64,000 nt of DNA, taken from assembly GCA_016703785.1 (NCBI GenBank), contig JADJBM010000032.1, forward strand, positions 372,001 through 436,000, written 5' to 3'. A model generated the notes under the pieces. It was not told the DNA's origin. It did not search any database and saw only the letters and a program-made list of their open reading frames with translations. A program made the translations under genes and the position numbers. Each line of letters begins with the position of its first letter. Within the stretch, counting starts at the first letter, position 1. Positions 45,193 through 54,333 of this stretch are shown here, one piece after another. The stretch is from Betaproteobacteria bacterium (GTDB lineage Bacteria; Pseudomonadota; Gammaproteobacteria; Burkholderiales; Rhodocyclaceae).

Positions 45193-46104
45193 AGGTGCTC
45201 GTCACCGGCGTTGGTGGCTTCATCGGCGCACATGTCGCCAACCGGTTTCTTGCAGATGGGCATGCCGTCGTCGGCGCGGACGATTTTTCCTCCGGTTATC
45301 GTGAGAACGTGCCTCCGGGTGTCGAACTGGTCGAGGGAGATCTGGCCGAGCCGCGGACCATCGTGGCGCTGCCGCGCGACTGCGAACTCATCCTGCACCT
45401 CGCCGGCCAGTCCTCGGGGGAGATCAGCTTCGACGATCCGGTGTCGGACCTGCGCAAGAACACGGTCTCCACGCTGAACCTGATCCGCTATAGCATCGAA
45501 TGCGGTGCCGCTCGCTTCGTGTATGCCAGCTCCATGTCTTGCTACGGCAGCGTGCCTGATGCGCCGATCGCCGAGGCGACCACTTGTCTGCCGCTGTCCT
45601 GTTACGGCGTCGGCAAGCTGGCCGCGGAGGGATACCTGCGCGCACGCGAAGCAAATGCCCTTGTCGCGCTGCGCATGTTCAACGTCTATGGCCCCGGCCA
45701 GGACCTGGAGCAACCTGCGCCAGGGGATGGTCAGCATCTATCTCGCGCAGGCCCTGACTTCGGGCCGCGTGCAGGTCAAGGGGCAACCTCGACCGTTTTC
45801 GCGACTTCATCTACATCGACGACGTGGTTGAGGCCTGGTGTCAGGCAGCCTTCCGCCCCGAAGCGGTGGGGCGGCCATCAATGTGGGCAAAGGCCGGCGC
45901 ACTACCGTGCGGGAATTGCTTGAGGCGATGCAGCCCCATGTGCCGGGGATGGACTGGTACGTGGAAGGCAGCACGCCGGGCGACCAGTCCGGCATCTACG
46001 CCAACGCCCGGCTGATCGGCGAGCAGCTCGGCATGACGCGCTTCGTGCCGTTGTCGGAGGGGCTGGCATGCTTCGTCGCCTGGGCCCGCACGCTGTCGGC
46101 CTGA
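45189..46104 (+). CDS. NAD-dependent epimerase/dehydratase (ACG at the expected start; frame breaks near 45705-45870)
   Basis: About 305 residues. Extended SDR: V-L-V-T-G-V-G-G-F-I-G-A-H-V cofactor loop directly after the start, H-L-A-G-Q-S-S-G-E, Y-A-S-S-M-S-C-Y-G, the catalytic C-Y-G-V-G-K-L-A-A-E, and M-F-N-V-Y-G-P-G-Q-D. Then breaks near 45705, 45785 and 45870; the tail has F-I-Y-I-D-D-V-V-E-A-W, I-N-V-G-K-G-R and G-D-Q-S-G-I-Y-A-N-A-R. The expected start codon at 45189-45191 is ACG; a GTG at 45195 is available. It ends in a TGATG junction with the next gene. Probably a UDP-sugar 4-epimerase. Confidence 0.75.
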
Positions 46105-47828
46105 TGCGCCTGGACCTTACCGGCGCCGTCCCCCTCGGGCGCGAGCATGCCGCGCAGCTCGATGCGATCGCGGCGGAATTGCGTCGTCCGTATGTCGAGC
46201 TCGTGAGCAGGCTTTCCGCACCGTACGGCGCGGACCTCGACTGGTGGGTGACGCCACTGGCCAGTCGAAACACCTATGTCTGCCCGCTGTTCCGCCGCCT
46301 CTGTCAGGCGGTCCTGGCCCGGCGCCTGGCAGCCGAGGGCGGCCTATCAGAAATCATGGTCGACACGCCGGCGCTGGCCGGGATGCTGCGCGACGCACTG
46401 CCGACCGCGGTGCGGGTGCGGTCGGCCCTCTCGCCGTTGCTTTGGCGACTGCGGACGGCGCTGGGATTGCTTCGCCGTTTCGCCGCCGCGATGTATGCCT
46501 GTGGCGGTCGCTTCGTTTTCGCCCGGCTGATACCCCCCGTCGGGCGTGTCCAGCCGTCGGAGCCGATCACGCTGGTCGACACCTTTCTCTACCCGGAAAG
46601 CATTCGTGACGGCGCCTTCAATGATCGGCACTATCCGGGATTGTTAGAGCAACTCAGCGAGGATGAGCGCCGCCGCGTGTACTGGGCGCCCGTCTATTAC
46701 CGGGCGCGCAACCATGCCGACCTGTTCCGGCGCCTGCGCGGCTGCCGAGACAACCTGCTGCTGGCGGAGGACTACTTGCGGCTGGGAGACTACGCGTACG
46801 CGATAGGCCACTTCCTGCGCGGACGGCGCGACCTGCCCGACTGTGAGTTTCTCGGCCTGCGCGCCGGAACGTTATTGCGCGAGGCGTACGCCGAGGCCTA
46901 CGCCGGATCGGGCAGCATCGAAGGATTGCTGCGCTACCGCTTTGCCCGGCGCTTGAAAGAGGCCGGCGTGAAACTAAAGCGCATTGTCGAATGGTTCGAG
47001 AACCAGGAAATCGATCACGGCGCCGTGTCGGGGTGGCTGACTTTCCATCCAGACACGAAAGTGGTCGGCTACCAGGGCTTTCTCGCCTCGAACAACTACC
47101 TGTGCATGTTTCCACTCGAAGTGGAGCGGGCGCTGGGCCTGCTGCCCCATGTCGTCGGTGTGATGGGCCCTGCGCTCGCCGAACCGGCCCGCGAATTCTG
47201 CGCCGGCCTCGAGGTGACTGCCGCGCCGGCTTTCCGCTTCGATGCGCTGTGGCGCCTGAGTGGCGAAAAGCCGCGGCACGATGGCGTCGAACTGCTGGTA
47301 TCCCTTCCGCTCGATACCGGCGAGACCCGCCATATCCTCGAGATGGTCGGCAAGGCCCTTGGCGGCAACATGGCCTTCCGCGGCAGGCGCGTGTGCATCA
47401 AGCCCCACCCTGCCTTTCCGCGCCGTCTGCTCGAGGAAGGCGACTGCATGGGCCTGCAGCCCGACTGGGTGCTGGTGGACGGCGACCTCGATGGCCTGCT
47501 TGAAGCAGCCGATCTCTTCGTCGGCAGCGCCAGCAGCGCCTGCGTGCAGGCGGTCGTGCACGGCGTGCCTGCGGCAGTCATCGGCGGGCGCGCGCGTCCG
47601 ACTCTGAACCCGATTCCGGCCTGGGTGGATGCCGAGCTCTGGTCGGTATGCCACGGCGCGGAGGATCTGCGGCAGGCGCTGGCGCGGCATGCCCGGTGCG
47701 GCGCCGAGGCGCGTACGCGGTTGCGCGCGACCGGCGCGGCGGTCCGCGAGCGGTTGTTCCGGCCGGTTGGCCGTCCTGCGGTGCTGGAATTTCTCGGCCT
47801 GTCCGCCGCGGCAGCCGTCCCGCATTGA
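46104..47828 (+). CDS. Putative GT-B-type surface-glycan glycosyltransferase
   Basis: A 574-residue soluble protein with a clean frame; I do not recognise the family with certainty. The N-terminal half is Arg-rich and helical. Around residue 155 comes I-T-L-V-D-T-F-L-Y-P-E-S. The C-terminal third has C-I-K-P-H-P-A-F-P-R-R, a donor-phosphate-type motif seen in GT-B transferases, and A-A-D-L-F-V-G-S-A-S-S-A-C-V-Q-A-V-V-H-G-V-P, the glycine-rich loop plus helix of that fold. The same end pattern occurs in the unknown protein at 17903-20009. The start at 46104 forms TGATG with the previous gene, and a GT2 gene follows after 7 bases. A nonulosonate transferase is one option. Confidence 0.6.
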   Translation: MRLDLTGAVPLGREHAAQLDAIAAELRRPYVELVSRLSAPYGADLDWWVTPLASRNTYVCPLFRRLCQAVLARRLAAEGGLSEIMVDTPALAGMLRDALPTAVRVRSALSPLLWRLRTALGLLRRFAAAMYACGGRFVFARLIPPVGRVQPSEPITLVDTFLYPESIRDGAFNDRHYPGLLEQLSEDERRRVYWAPVYYRARNHADLFRRLRGCRDNLLLAEDYLRLGDYAYAIGHFLRGRRDLPDCEFLGLRAGTLLREAYAEAYAGSGSIEGLLRYRFARRLKEAGVKLKRIVEWFENQEIDHGAVSGWLTFHPDTKVVGYQGFLASNNYLCMFPLEVERALGLLPHVVGVMGPALAEPAREFCAGLEVTAAPAFRFDALWRLSGEKPRHDGVELLVSLPLDTGETRHILEMVGKALGGNMAFRGRRVCIKPHPAFPRRLLEEGDCMGLQPDWVLVDGDLDGLLEAADLFVGSASSACVQAVVHGVPAAVIGGRARPTLNPIPAWVDAELWSVCHGAEDLRQALARHARCGAEARTRLRATGAAVRERLFRPVGRPAVLEFLGLSAAAAVPH

Positions 47829-47835
47829 GAACGCC

Positions 47836-48756
47836 ATGCGACTGACTGCCGTCATTCCGACCCGCAATCGTCCCGCCGACCTCGGCAAGGCGGTCGCCTC
47901 CGTGCTTGCACAGACTCGGCTGCCCGATACACTGATGATCGTCGACCAGAGCCCCGGTGACGAATCCCGTCTTGCTGTGGAAAGCCAGTTGGCAGGTGGC
48001 GCGTCGCTGCGGCTCGATTACGTGCACGACACGGCCATCACCGGTCTGGTAGATGCCAAGCGCGTCGCCGCCGGCCGCGCCGATGGCGACGTCGTCTGCT
48101 TCCTCGAGGACGACATCGTGCTCGAGGCTGATTTCTTCGAGCAGATCGAGCGCGGCTTCGTCGAGCGGCCCGAGATGCTCGGTTGCTGCGGCGTGGTGAC
48201 AAATCTTCCGCCGCTGCCGGCCTTCTACGTGACCCTGTTCCACTTGTTTCATCGCGGCATGTTCGCCGACCGACGGGTCGGCATTCACGGCTTTGCGAAT
48301 GGCCGTGGCCAGGCGCTGATCGCCAGCGACTACCTGAGCGGAGGCCTCTCGGCCTACCGTCGCGAGGTGTTCGCGGCGGTGCCGTTCGATACAGTCAACG
48401 AGCTCTTCATGACTGAGGACATCGATTTCTCGACGCGCGCCGCGCGGCATTTCGGCGCGCACTTCTTCATCAACCCCAATGCGCGCCTGGCGCACCACAT
48501 GTCGCCGGTCAACCGTGCCGCCATCGGTGCGCGCCAGCGCCGCAAGGCACGCGAGTTTTTTGTCTTCTACAAGAAGCGGCGAACCGGGCTGGCCGACGGC
48601 ATGGCGTTTGCCTGGCTGTTGTGCGGACTGGCCATCGAGGCCTGCTTTGCCGCCGCGCGCTATCGCCGCATGGGTGCGCTGGCCGGATTCTTCGCGGGCA
48701 TAGGGGATGGCATGGGATGGCGGGTGCGCGAGATTGCCGGGAGGGATCGCGCTTGA
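47836..48756 (+). CDS. Glycosyltransferase family 2
   Basis: A 306-residue GT-A enzyme with a clean frame. Seen: V-I-P-T-R-N-R-P-A-D-L at the start, V-D-Q-S-P-G-D-E after strand 2, the metal-binding F-L-E-D-D-I-V-L-E near residue 95, S-G-G-L-S-A-Y-R-R-E-V-F (acceptor loop) and T-E-D-I-D-F-S-T-R containing the ED catalytic-base motif. A hydrophobic C-terminal segment (A-F-A-W-L-L-C-G-L-A-I-E) may contact the membrane. It should add one sugar to the lipid-linked glycan on the cytoplasmic face. It overlaps the next gene's TTG start by four bases. Confidence 0.85.
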   Translation: MRLTAVIPTRNRPADLGKAVASVLAQTRLPDTLMIVDQSPGDESRLAVESQLAGGASLRLDYVHDTAITGLVDAKRVAAGRADGDVVCFLEDDIVLEADFFEQIERGFVERPEMLGCCGVVTNLPPLPAFYVTLFHLFHRGMFADRRVGIHGFANGRGQALIASDYLSGGLSAYRREVFAAVPFDTVNELFMTEDIDFSTRAARHFGAHFFINPNARLAHHMSPVNRAAIGARQRRKAREFFVFYKKRRTGLADGMAFAWLLCGLAIEACFAAARYRRMGALAGFFAGIGDGMGWRVREIAGRDRA

Positions 48757-49703
48757 AGGTCGCCGTCACCGGCGCGGGTGGTTTGCTGGGCAAGGCGCTG
48801 ACTTCTTTGCACCTTGCCCGGGGCGACGATGTCAGGGCGCTGGTGCGTGATGCGAGCCGTAGCCGTGGTGTCCAGTCAGGAATCAGGGTTTTCGAACACG
48901 ACTTGACCGCAGCAGAAGGCGAATGCCCGCTTGGGTTCCTCGACGGCGCGGATGTTGTCTATCACTGTGCGGCCGAACTTCATGACCCTGATCGAATGGC
49001 CGATGCCAATGTGGAAGGGACTCGCCGCCTGCTCAAGGCTGCCGCGGGCAGGATAGGCCGCTGGGTGCAAGTCAGCACAGTGGCGGTCTATGGACGGCCG
49101 CGCGGCGGGACGATTTCCGAGGCGAGCTGTCTTGCGCCGCATGATAGATATGCCATGACCAAGGCCGGCGCCGATGCGCTGGTGGCTGGCCTGTCCGCCA
49201 AGGGTGGTTTCGACCAGGTCATCTTGCGCTCCTGCGCTGTGATCGGGCCGGGGATGCAGGGGCGATTCCTGTATCGCGTGTTTGGCTTGTTGAACCGTGG
49301 GCTTTTCGCGCCAGTCGGCGCGCCCGGCGCCCTGGTCAGCCTGATGCCGGTCGCCAATGTTGTCCACGCTCTGCAGGCATGCGCGAGCTTGCCTCAGGCA
49401 GCAGGGCGCACCTACATTCTCGCCGACCAGCTCTCCGTGGAGCGATTGATCGAGGTGTGTTGCGATGCACTCGGCCGCCCTGTCCCACGGTGGCGCCTGC
49501 CAGAAGCGCCGCTACGCGCCGCAGCATGGCTTTCCGAGCGGATCGTGCCGGGGAAGCTGACGCAAGCGCAGGTGGACATTCTGACAAGCCGCGTACGGTA
49601 TTCCACGGAACGGATTCGTAGCGATCTGGAATATAATGATGTCATGAATCTGGAAGATGCCCTGCGCGAGTTGATTGCTGTATGGCAGAAGCACAAATCA
49701 TGA
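48753..49703 (+). CDS. NAD-dependent epimerase/dehydratase (GT-associated)
   Basis: A 316-residue extended SDR with a clean frame. Seen: V-T-G-A-G-G-L-L-G-K-A-L, Y-H-C-A-A-E-L-H-D-P, V-S-T-V-A-V-Y-G-R, and the catalytic R-Y-A-M-T-K-A-G-A-D. The TTG start at 48753 is chosen because the cofactor loop begins directly after it and it forms TTGA with the glycosyltransferase stop. Such SDRs often make the 4-epimer or 4-reduced form of the sugar that the adjacent transferase uses, for example UDP-QuiNAc or FucNAc from the PglF-type keto sugar. This is inference from neighbours. Confidence 0.8.
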   Translation: MKVAVTGAGGLLGKALTSLHLARGDDVRALVRDASRSRGVQSGIRVFEHDLTAAEGECPLGFLDGADVVYHCAAELHDPDRMADANVEGTRRLLKAAAGRIGRWVQVSTVAVYGRPRGGTISEASCLAPHDRYAMTKAGADALVAGLSAKGGFDQVILRSCAVIGPGMQGRFLYRVFGLLNRGLFAPVGAPGALVSLMPVANVVHALQACASLPQAAGRTYILADQLSVERLIEVCCDALGRPVPRWRLPEAPLRAAAWLSERIVPGKLTQAQVDILTSRVRYSTERIRSDLEYNDVMNLEDALRELIAVWQKHKS

Positions 49704-52561
49704 CGGGGCGGGTATTCAGGCCCCTCCCCGCGCCCATTGTTTTCCTGCTGTTCCTGAGCTATGCAACGGCTGCTGCGTTGCTGTTCCAGAAATTCATGCT
49801 GCCGCTGGTTGTCTCGGCCCATCATGGTCAGGGGCTTGTGGAAGGAGATTCGGCCTATTTTCATGCCGTAGCGGTGGATTTGGCCGATCGTATCCGCCTT
49901 AATGGCTGGTCTGAGTGGCGCTTCTATCCCACGCATGGCGCAACCGGCAACGTGGCGCTCCTGGCGGGTCTGTATGTATTGTTCGGCGAGGATCCTTCAC
50001 TCATGGTGCCGGTGAATGCCGCCATGCACGCGCTCACCGGCACGCTGCTGTTCTTGCTGGGGCGCATGTTGTGGGCCGGGCGCGTCGGTACATTGGCCGG
50101 AATGATTGCCGGAACGCTGTACGTTGTCTTTCCTTCGGCGCTGAACTGGTACGGCCAGATCCACAAGGATGGATTCGCCATTGCCGGCACGTTGCTGGTC
50201 TTGAAAGCATGGGTGTCGACCGAAGCGGGACGTTCGGGCCGATGGCTGGCGCCGAGCATTCTCTCGATGGCGCTGGCCGGCCTGGCGTTGATCATGTTTG
50301 TTCGCCCATACAATCTATTGCTGGTATTTGGCGGCGTGCTGGTGATGCTGACTTTCAAGATCGCATCGCTTTTCAGGAGCGGCAACCCCATAGAGCACCG
50401 ACGCGGCATGGCCCTGCAGTTGGCGCTGGCCCTGCTGGTTGGCGTGGCGGCCTACCTGGCACCCCGTACGGGTGCTGACGAGCAGAGTTATGCATCATGG
50501 AATTCGCAGGGTGGGACGGGCGAGCAGAAGGAATGGAAATGGCAGCCCACTGCCTGGGTTCCTCAGGTCATAGAGAAATACGTCGAAGTAATGGCCCGCA
50601 CACGGGCCGGCCTGATCGATGAGGGTTTGAAGATCCAGGCCGGTTCCCTCTACGATATCGACGCGCTTCCGGCCAGCACCCCGCAGGTGATGGCGTATGC
50701 CCCGCGCGGTTTGCAGATCGCACTGTTCGCGCCATTTCCTTCATTGTGGTTCGAGAAGCTTACCGTTACGCGGCTGGTGGCGGTGGGCGAGACGGCGATC
50801 TGGTATCTGATCGCGCCTGGCCTGCTTTTTGCGCTGTGGCTTGGGCGCTCGCGTGCGATGCTGGCCGTCATTGCGTTTTCACTGGCCCTGCTGACCATGT
50901 ACGGCATCACCATGGCCAATATCGGGACGCTCTACCGCATTCGCTATCTCTACCTGTTCCTCCTGATGCTGGTAGGACTGGCAGGCTGGCTGAGCTTCTT
51001 CGAGCGTCGCGGCTGGTTTCCGAGGCGAAGCGACGACGCCCCTCAACGAAGGGCGCCTGCGGTCGCGGCGGGGCGAGATGTGCGACAGGAAAGATCGGTC
51101 CTGTTTGGTTCCGGCATCATTGTTGCCGCAGTAACGGCCGTCTCCTTTCTTGGTCTTTTCATTCGCGACATCGTCATGGCCCGGATGTTCGGCCTTGGCG
51201 GCGAGCTTGATGCTTTCGTAATCGCAACGGTGTTGCCGATGTTTCTTGTGGCGGTGTTGAGCGTGCCGATCGGCACAGCCATAGTGCCGGTCTTCCTCGA
51301 CGTGCGGGAACGCATTTCGTCAGTTGCGGCGCAAGCGCTGGCGCGTCGGGTGGCGCTGTTGTTCCTTGCTGCAGCCTTGATTCTGGCGGGTTTGCTGGCC
51401 CTGGCGGGACCGCGGTTGCTGGAAGCGGCAGGATGGGTGGCTTTGCCGGTGAAGCTGGCAAAGCCACAGGCGATCATGCTGTGGATGCTGGCGATATTCG
51501 TTATCAGTGGGCTGGTCACGCTCGCCAATGGCCTGCTGAACGCTCTCGGCCATTATGTCGTGCCGGCGGCGGCTCAGGCAGTTGTGCCGATCTTCGCAAT
51601 AGCCGCCCTGCTGCTCTTTGGCAGTTCGCATGGAGCCATCGTGGCGGCGGTGGGCATGTTCCTTGGGCAGATCGTAAACCTTGCCCTTGTCTACCGGGCG
51701 TTGGCGGTACGCGGCGTGTCGCTGTTGCCCGGGCCGGCCACTGCAGCGGCCGGAACAGGCCAGTTCGTTTCCCAGTATCTGCCGCTGATGGCGGCTGCGG
51801 TGTTCATGCAGATGACCATTCCGGTGAGCACTGCCATGGCCTCCGTGTTGCCGGCAGGCAGCGTGGCGGCCTTGGGCCTGGGCAGCAAGGCTGTGATCTT
51901 CATCACCGGACTGGTAGGAGCCGCCATCGCTTCAGTCGTCCTGCCTTACTTTTCGCGCTATATGGCGCAGAACCGCCTGCTCGATGCCAGACAGGAATTG
52001 TCATTCCTGCTGCTTGCCGGTACTGCCATATCCATTCCGGCATCGGTTGTGCTGCATCTCCTTTCAGGGCCATTCGTCAGGCTGGCCTTCGAGGGTGGCG
52101 CGTTTGGGGCCGCCGAAGCAAGCCTCGTCTCGCGGGTGATGGCCTATGGCATCCTGCAGCTGCCATTTTTCGTTATCAATGTGTTGCTGTTGAAGTTCGC
52201 CATCGCCACCCGACATTCGGGGAGAGTGATGCTGGCGGCAGGGATCGGCCTGGGGGCGAACATCCTGTTCAATCTGGTTCTGATGAGTCGGATAGGCGTG
52301 CCTGGCATTGCGATTTCGATGACGCTGGCCATGGCCGTGGCGGCGGGCCTGATGCTGCTGCTGTTCTGCCGGCTGGGAGATGTTTCCTGGGTGGACTTGG
52401 TATTCATCGTCACGAATTGGGTTTTGTATCTTGCATTGGCGGTGTGCCTGCATTACGGAAGTTATGCCGGGGCCACTGCCGCGATACTGGCTTTTGCCTT
52501 CCTGGTGCTGGGCGAATGGGTGCTCAGCGTGACGCCTCGGCATGCAGCGGGCCCACCATGA
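49700..52561 (+). CDS. Fusion of a GT-C-like membrane glycosyltransferase with a MurJ/MviN-type flippase
   Basis: A 953-residue polytopic membrane protein with a clean frame. Residues 1 to about 440 have roughly ten hydrophobic segments. After the first comes an acidic periplasmic loop (G-L-V-E-G-D-S-A-Y-F-H), as in ArnT/GT39-type GT-C transferases that use polyprenyl-phosphate sugars. A short charged linker (R-R-S-D-D-A-P-Q-R-R) leads to residues 470-953, which look like the MOP-superfamily flippase MurJ: I-I-V-A-A-V-T-A-V-S-F-L-G, F-I-R-D-I-V-M-A-R-M-F-G, and later Y-L-P-L-M-A-A-A-V-F-M-Q. I prefer the ATG at 49700 (ATGA coupling); an ATG at 49682 is in frame. It would flip and extend or ligate the glycan. 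Confidence 0.8.
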   Translation: MTGRVFRPLPAPIVFLLFLSYATAAALLFQKFMLPLVVSAHHGQGLVEGDSAYFHAVAVDLADRIRLNGWSEWRFYPTHGATGNVALLAGLYVLFGEDPSLMVPVNAAMHALTGTLLFLLGRMLWAGRVGTLAGMIAGTLYVVFPSALNWYGQIHKDGFAIAGTLLVLKAWVSTEAGRSGRWLAPSILSMALAGLALIMFVRPYNLLLVFGGVLVMLTFKIASLFRSGNPIEHRRGMALQLALALLVGVAAYLAPRTGADEQSYASWNSQGGTGEQKEWKWQPTAWVPQVIEKYVEVMARTRAGLIDEGLKIQAGSLYDIDALPASTPQVMAYAPRGLQIALFAPFPSLWFEKLTVTRLVAVGETAIWYLIAPGLLFALWLGRSRAMLAVIAFSLALLTMYGITMANIGTLYRIRYLYLFLLMLVGLAGWLSFFERRGWFPRRSDDAPQRRAPAVAAGRDVRQERSVLFGSGIIVAAVTAVSFLGLFIRDIVMARMFGLGGELDAFVIATVLPMFLVAVLSVPIGTAIVPVFLDVRERISSVAAQALARRVALLFLAAALILAGLLALAGPRLLEAAGWVALPVKLAKPQAIMLWMLAIFVISGLVTLANGLLNALGHYVVPAAAQAVVPIFAIAALLLFGSSHGAIVAAVGMFLGQIVNLALVYRALAVRGVSLLPGPATAAAGTGQFVSQYLPLMAAAVFMQMTIPVSTAMASVLPAGSVAALGLGSKAVIFITGLVGAAIASVVLPYFSRYMAQNRLLDARQELSFLLLAGTAISIPASVVLHLLSGPFVRLAFEGGAFGAAEASLVSRVMAYGILQLPFFVINVLLLKFAIATRHSGRVMLAAGIGLGANILFNLVLMSRIGVPGIAISMTLAMAVAAGLMLLLFCRLGDVSWVDLVFIVTNWVLYLALAVCLHYGSYAGATAAILAFAFLVLGEWVLSVTPRHAAGPP

Positions 52562-53691
52562 CGGCCCTGAAGATCTGTTTTGTCGTTTCGAGTCCGCTCA
52601 CGGCGAAGGCCTTCCTGAGCGGGCACATTGTAGCGCTCAGCGAACGCTATGCGATCGATCTGGTCGCGGATGCCGGTGACGCGGCTGATATTGGCCGTAT
52701 TCCAGCCCATGCCAGGATCGTACCGGTCCGCGTTCTGCGCCAGATCTCCCTGCTCGCCGATCTTGCAGCGCTGTTGCGCCTGCATTCGATGTTTCGGAGA
52801 CAGCGCTATGCAGCCGTCAGTTCGGTGACACCCAAGGCGGGCCTGCTGGCCATGCTGGCCGCTGCCCTGGCCGGCGTGCCGTTGCGTACGCATATCTTCA
52901 CCGGACAGGTTTGGGCTACGCGAAGGGGCTGGCAGCGGTGGCTGCTCAAGGCGGCCGACCGCCTGATAGCGCGACTCGCCACGCATGTCCTGGCGGACAG
53001 TCCCTCCCAGCGCGATTTCATGGTGGCTGAAGGCATAGTCCGTGCAGACAAGATTCGCGTGCTCGGTGACGGTTCGATCTGTGGCGTGGACGGCGAGCGC
53101 TTCAGGCCCGATGACGCCAGGAAAACAGAGGTGCGCAGGAGCATGGCCATTCCGGAGGGTGCCGTCGTGTTCCTGTTTCTCAGCCGACTCAACCGCGACA
53201 AGGGCGTGCTTGACCTGGCAGACGCCTTTGCGGGGCTGGATGCGCCCGATGCGTGGCTTCTGGTCGTCGGCCCCGACGAGGCCAGCGTGCGCGCAGATAT
53301 TGAAACGCGCCTGGGCACGGCGACAACCCGCACCCGTTTCATTGGATACACCGAGCGCCCCGAGGATTTCATGATGGCCGCGGACGTATTCTGTCTGCCA
53401 AGCTACCGGGAGGGCTTCGGCATGGTCATAATCGAAGCGGCGGCGACGGGGATTCCGGCGATTGGCTCACGCATCTACGGTGTCACCGATGCCATTGAAG
53501 AGAACGTGACCGGTTTGCTGCACCGAGCCGGCGATGCAGCGGAGCTGGCCCGATTGATGACGGACTTGGCACGTGATTCCGAACGCCGGCGGGCGATGGG
53601 AAAGGCAGCGCGCGCGCGCGCCCTGCGATTGTTTTCGCGGGAGGCGGTCACGATTGCCTGGCTACGGTTTTATGAGCAGTTGCTTGGCTGA
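52558..53691 (+). CDS. Glycosyltransferase family 4 (PglA-like)
   Basis: A 377-residue GT-B enzyme with a clean frame. Seen: I-C-F-V-V-S-S-P at the N-terminus, S-V-T-P-K-A-G-L-L, T-G-Q-V-W-A-T-R-R-G, the donor-side L-S-R-L-N-R-D-K-G-V, and P-S-Y-R-E-G-F-G-M-V-I-I-E-A-A-A with the E-x7-E pair. It is next to PglC, and the T-G-Q-V-W motif together with this position resembles PglA, which adds the second sugar to undecaprenyl-PP-diNAcBac. It overlaps the flippase fusion by four bases. Confidence 0.88.
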   Translation: MTALKICFVVSSPLTAKAFLSGHIVALSERYAIDLVADAGDAADIGRIPAHARIVPVRVLRQISLLADLAALLRLHSMFRRQRYAAVSSVTPKAGLLAMLAAALAGVPLRTHIFTGQVWATRRGWQRWLLKAADRLIARLATHVLADSPSQRDFMVAEGIVRADKIRVLGDGSICGVDGERFRPDDARKTEVRRSMAIPEGAVVFLFLSRLNRDKGVLDLADAFAGLDAPDAWLLVVGPDEASVRADIETRLGTATTRTRFIGYTERPEDFMMAADVFCLPSYREGFGMVIIEAAATGIPAIGSRIYGVTDAIEENVTGLLHRAGDAAELARLMTDLARDSERRRAMGKAARARALRLFSREAVTIAWLRFYEQLLG

Positions 53692-53706
53692 AGTAGAATC
53701 CCGCGG

Positions 53707-54306
53707 ATGCTGAAGCGTGTATTCGATACCATCGCCTCCCTGCTGCTCGTCTTGCTGCTGCTGCCGGTAATTCTGGCCACCGCCTTGGCCATCGTTTGGT
53801 TGATGGGCGCGCCGGTGTTATTCAGGCAGCAGCGGCCGGGATTGCATGGCCAGCCCTTCGAGGTGCTGAAGTTTCGCACCATGGCAGAGGCAACAGGCAC
53901 AGATGGCCATCCATTGCCCGACGAGGCGCGCCTGACGAAGCTGGGTGTTCAACTGCGTCGGTTCAGCCTCGACGAACTGCCCCAGTTGTTCAATGTGATC
54001 CGAGGCGACATGAGCCTGGTCGGGCCGCGTCCGTTGCTGATGGAGTATCTGCCGCTCTATAGTGCCGAGCAGAGGCGTCGGCACGATGTCCGCCCGGGGA
54101 TTACCGGCTGGACCCAGGTGAATGGCCGCAATGCGCTGTCATGGGAGAGCAAGTTTGACCTCGACGTATGGTACGTGGACCACCGATCCTTCTGGCTGGA
54201 TCTGAAGATTCTGGCCATGACGGCTGGCCGCGTCTTTTCTGGTTCGGGCGTGTCGAAGGAAGGTTTTGCCACGACGGAGAAGTTCCGCGGCACGGCGGAC
54301 GAGTAG
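53707..54306 (+). CDS. pglC: Undecaprenyl-phosphate sugar-1-phosphate transferase (PglC type)
   Basis: A 199-residue monotopic phosphoglycosyl transferase with a clean frame. It has one hydrophobic N-terminal re-entrant segment (A-S-L-L-L-V-L-L-L-L-P), then F-R-Q-Q-R-P-G, the V-L-K-F-R-T-M box, R-F-S-L-D-E-L-P-Q-L-F-N with the catalytic Asp-Glu dyad, S-L-V-G-P-R-P and R-P-G-I-T-G-W. The size equals PglC (about 200), without the long N-terminal domain of WbaP. It would start the lipid-linked glycan by moving a bacillosamine-type phosphosugar from UDP to undecaprenyl phosphate. pglD, pglE and pglF follow in order. Confidence 0.92.
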   Translation: MLKRVFDTIASLLLVLLLLPVILATALAIVWLMGAPVLFRQQRPGLHGQPFEVLKFRTMAEATGTDGHPLPDEARLTKLGVQLRRFSLDELPQLFNVIRGDMSLVGPRPLLMEYLPLYSAEQRRRHDVRPGITGWTQVNGRNALSWESKFDLDVWYVDHRSFWLDLKILAMTAGRVFSGSGVSKEGFATTEKFRGTADE

Positions 54307-54333
54307 TGCCGGATTTTTCGGCAGGGAGCAGGC

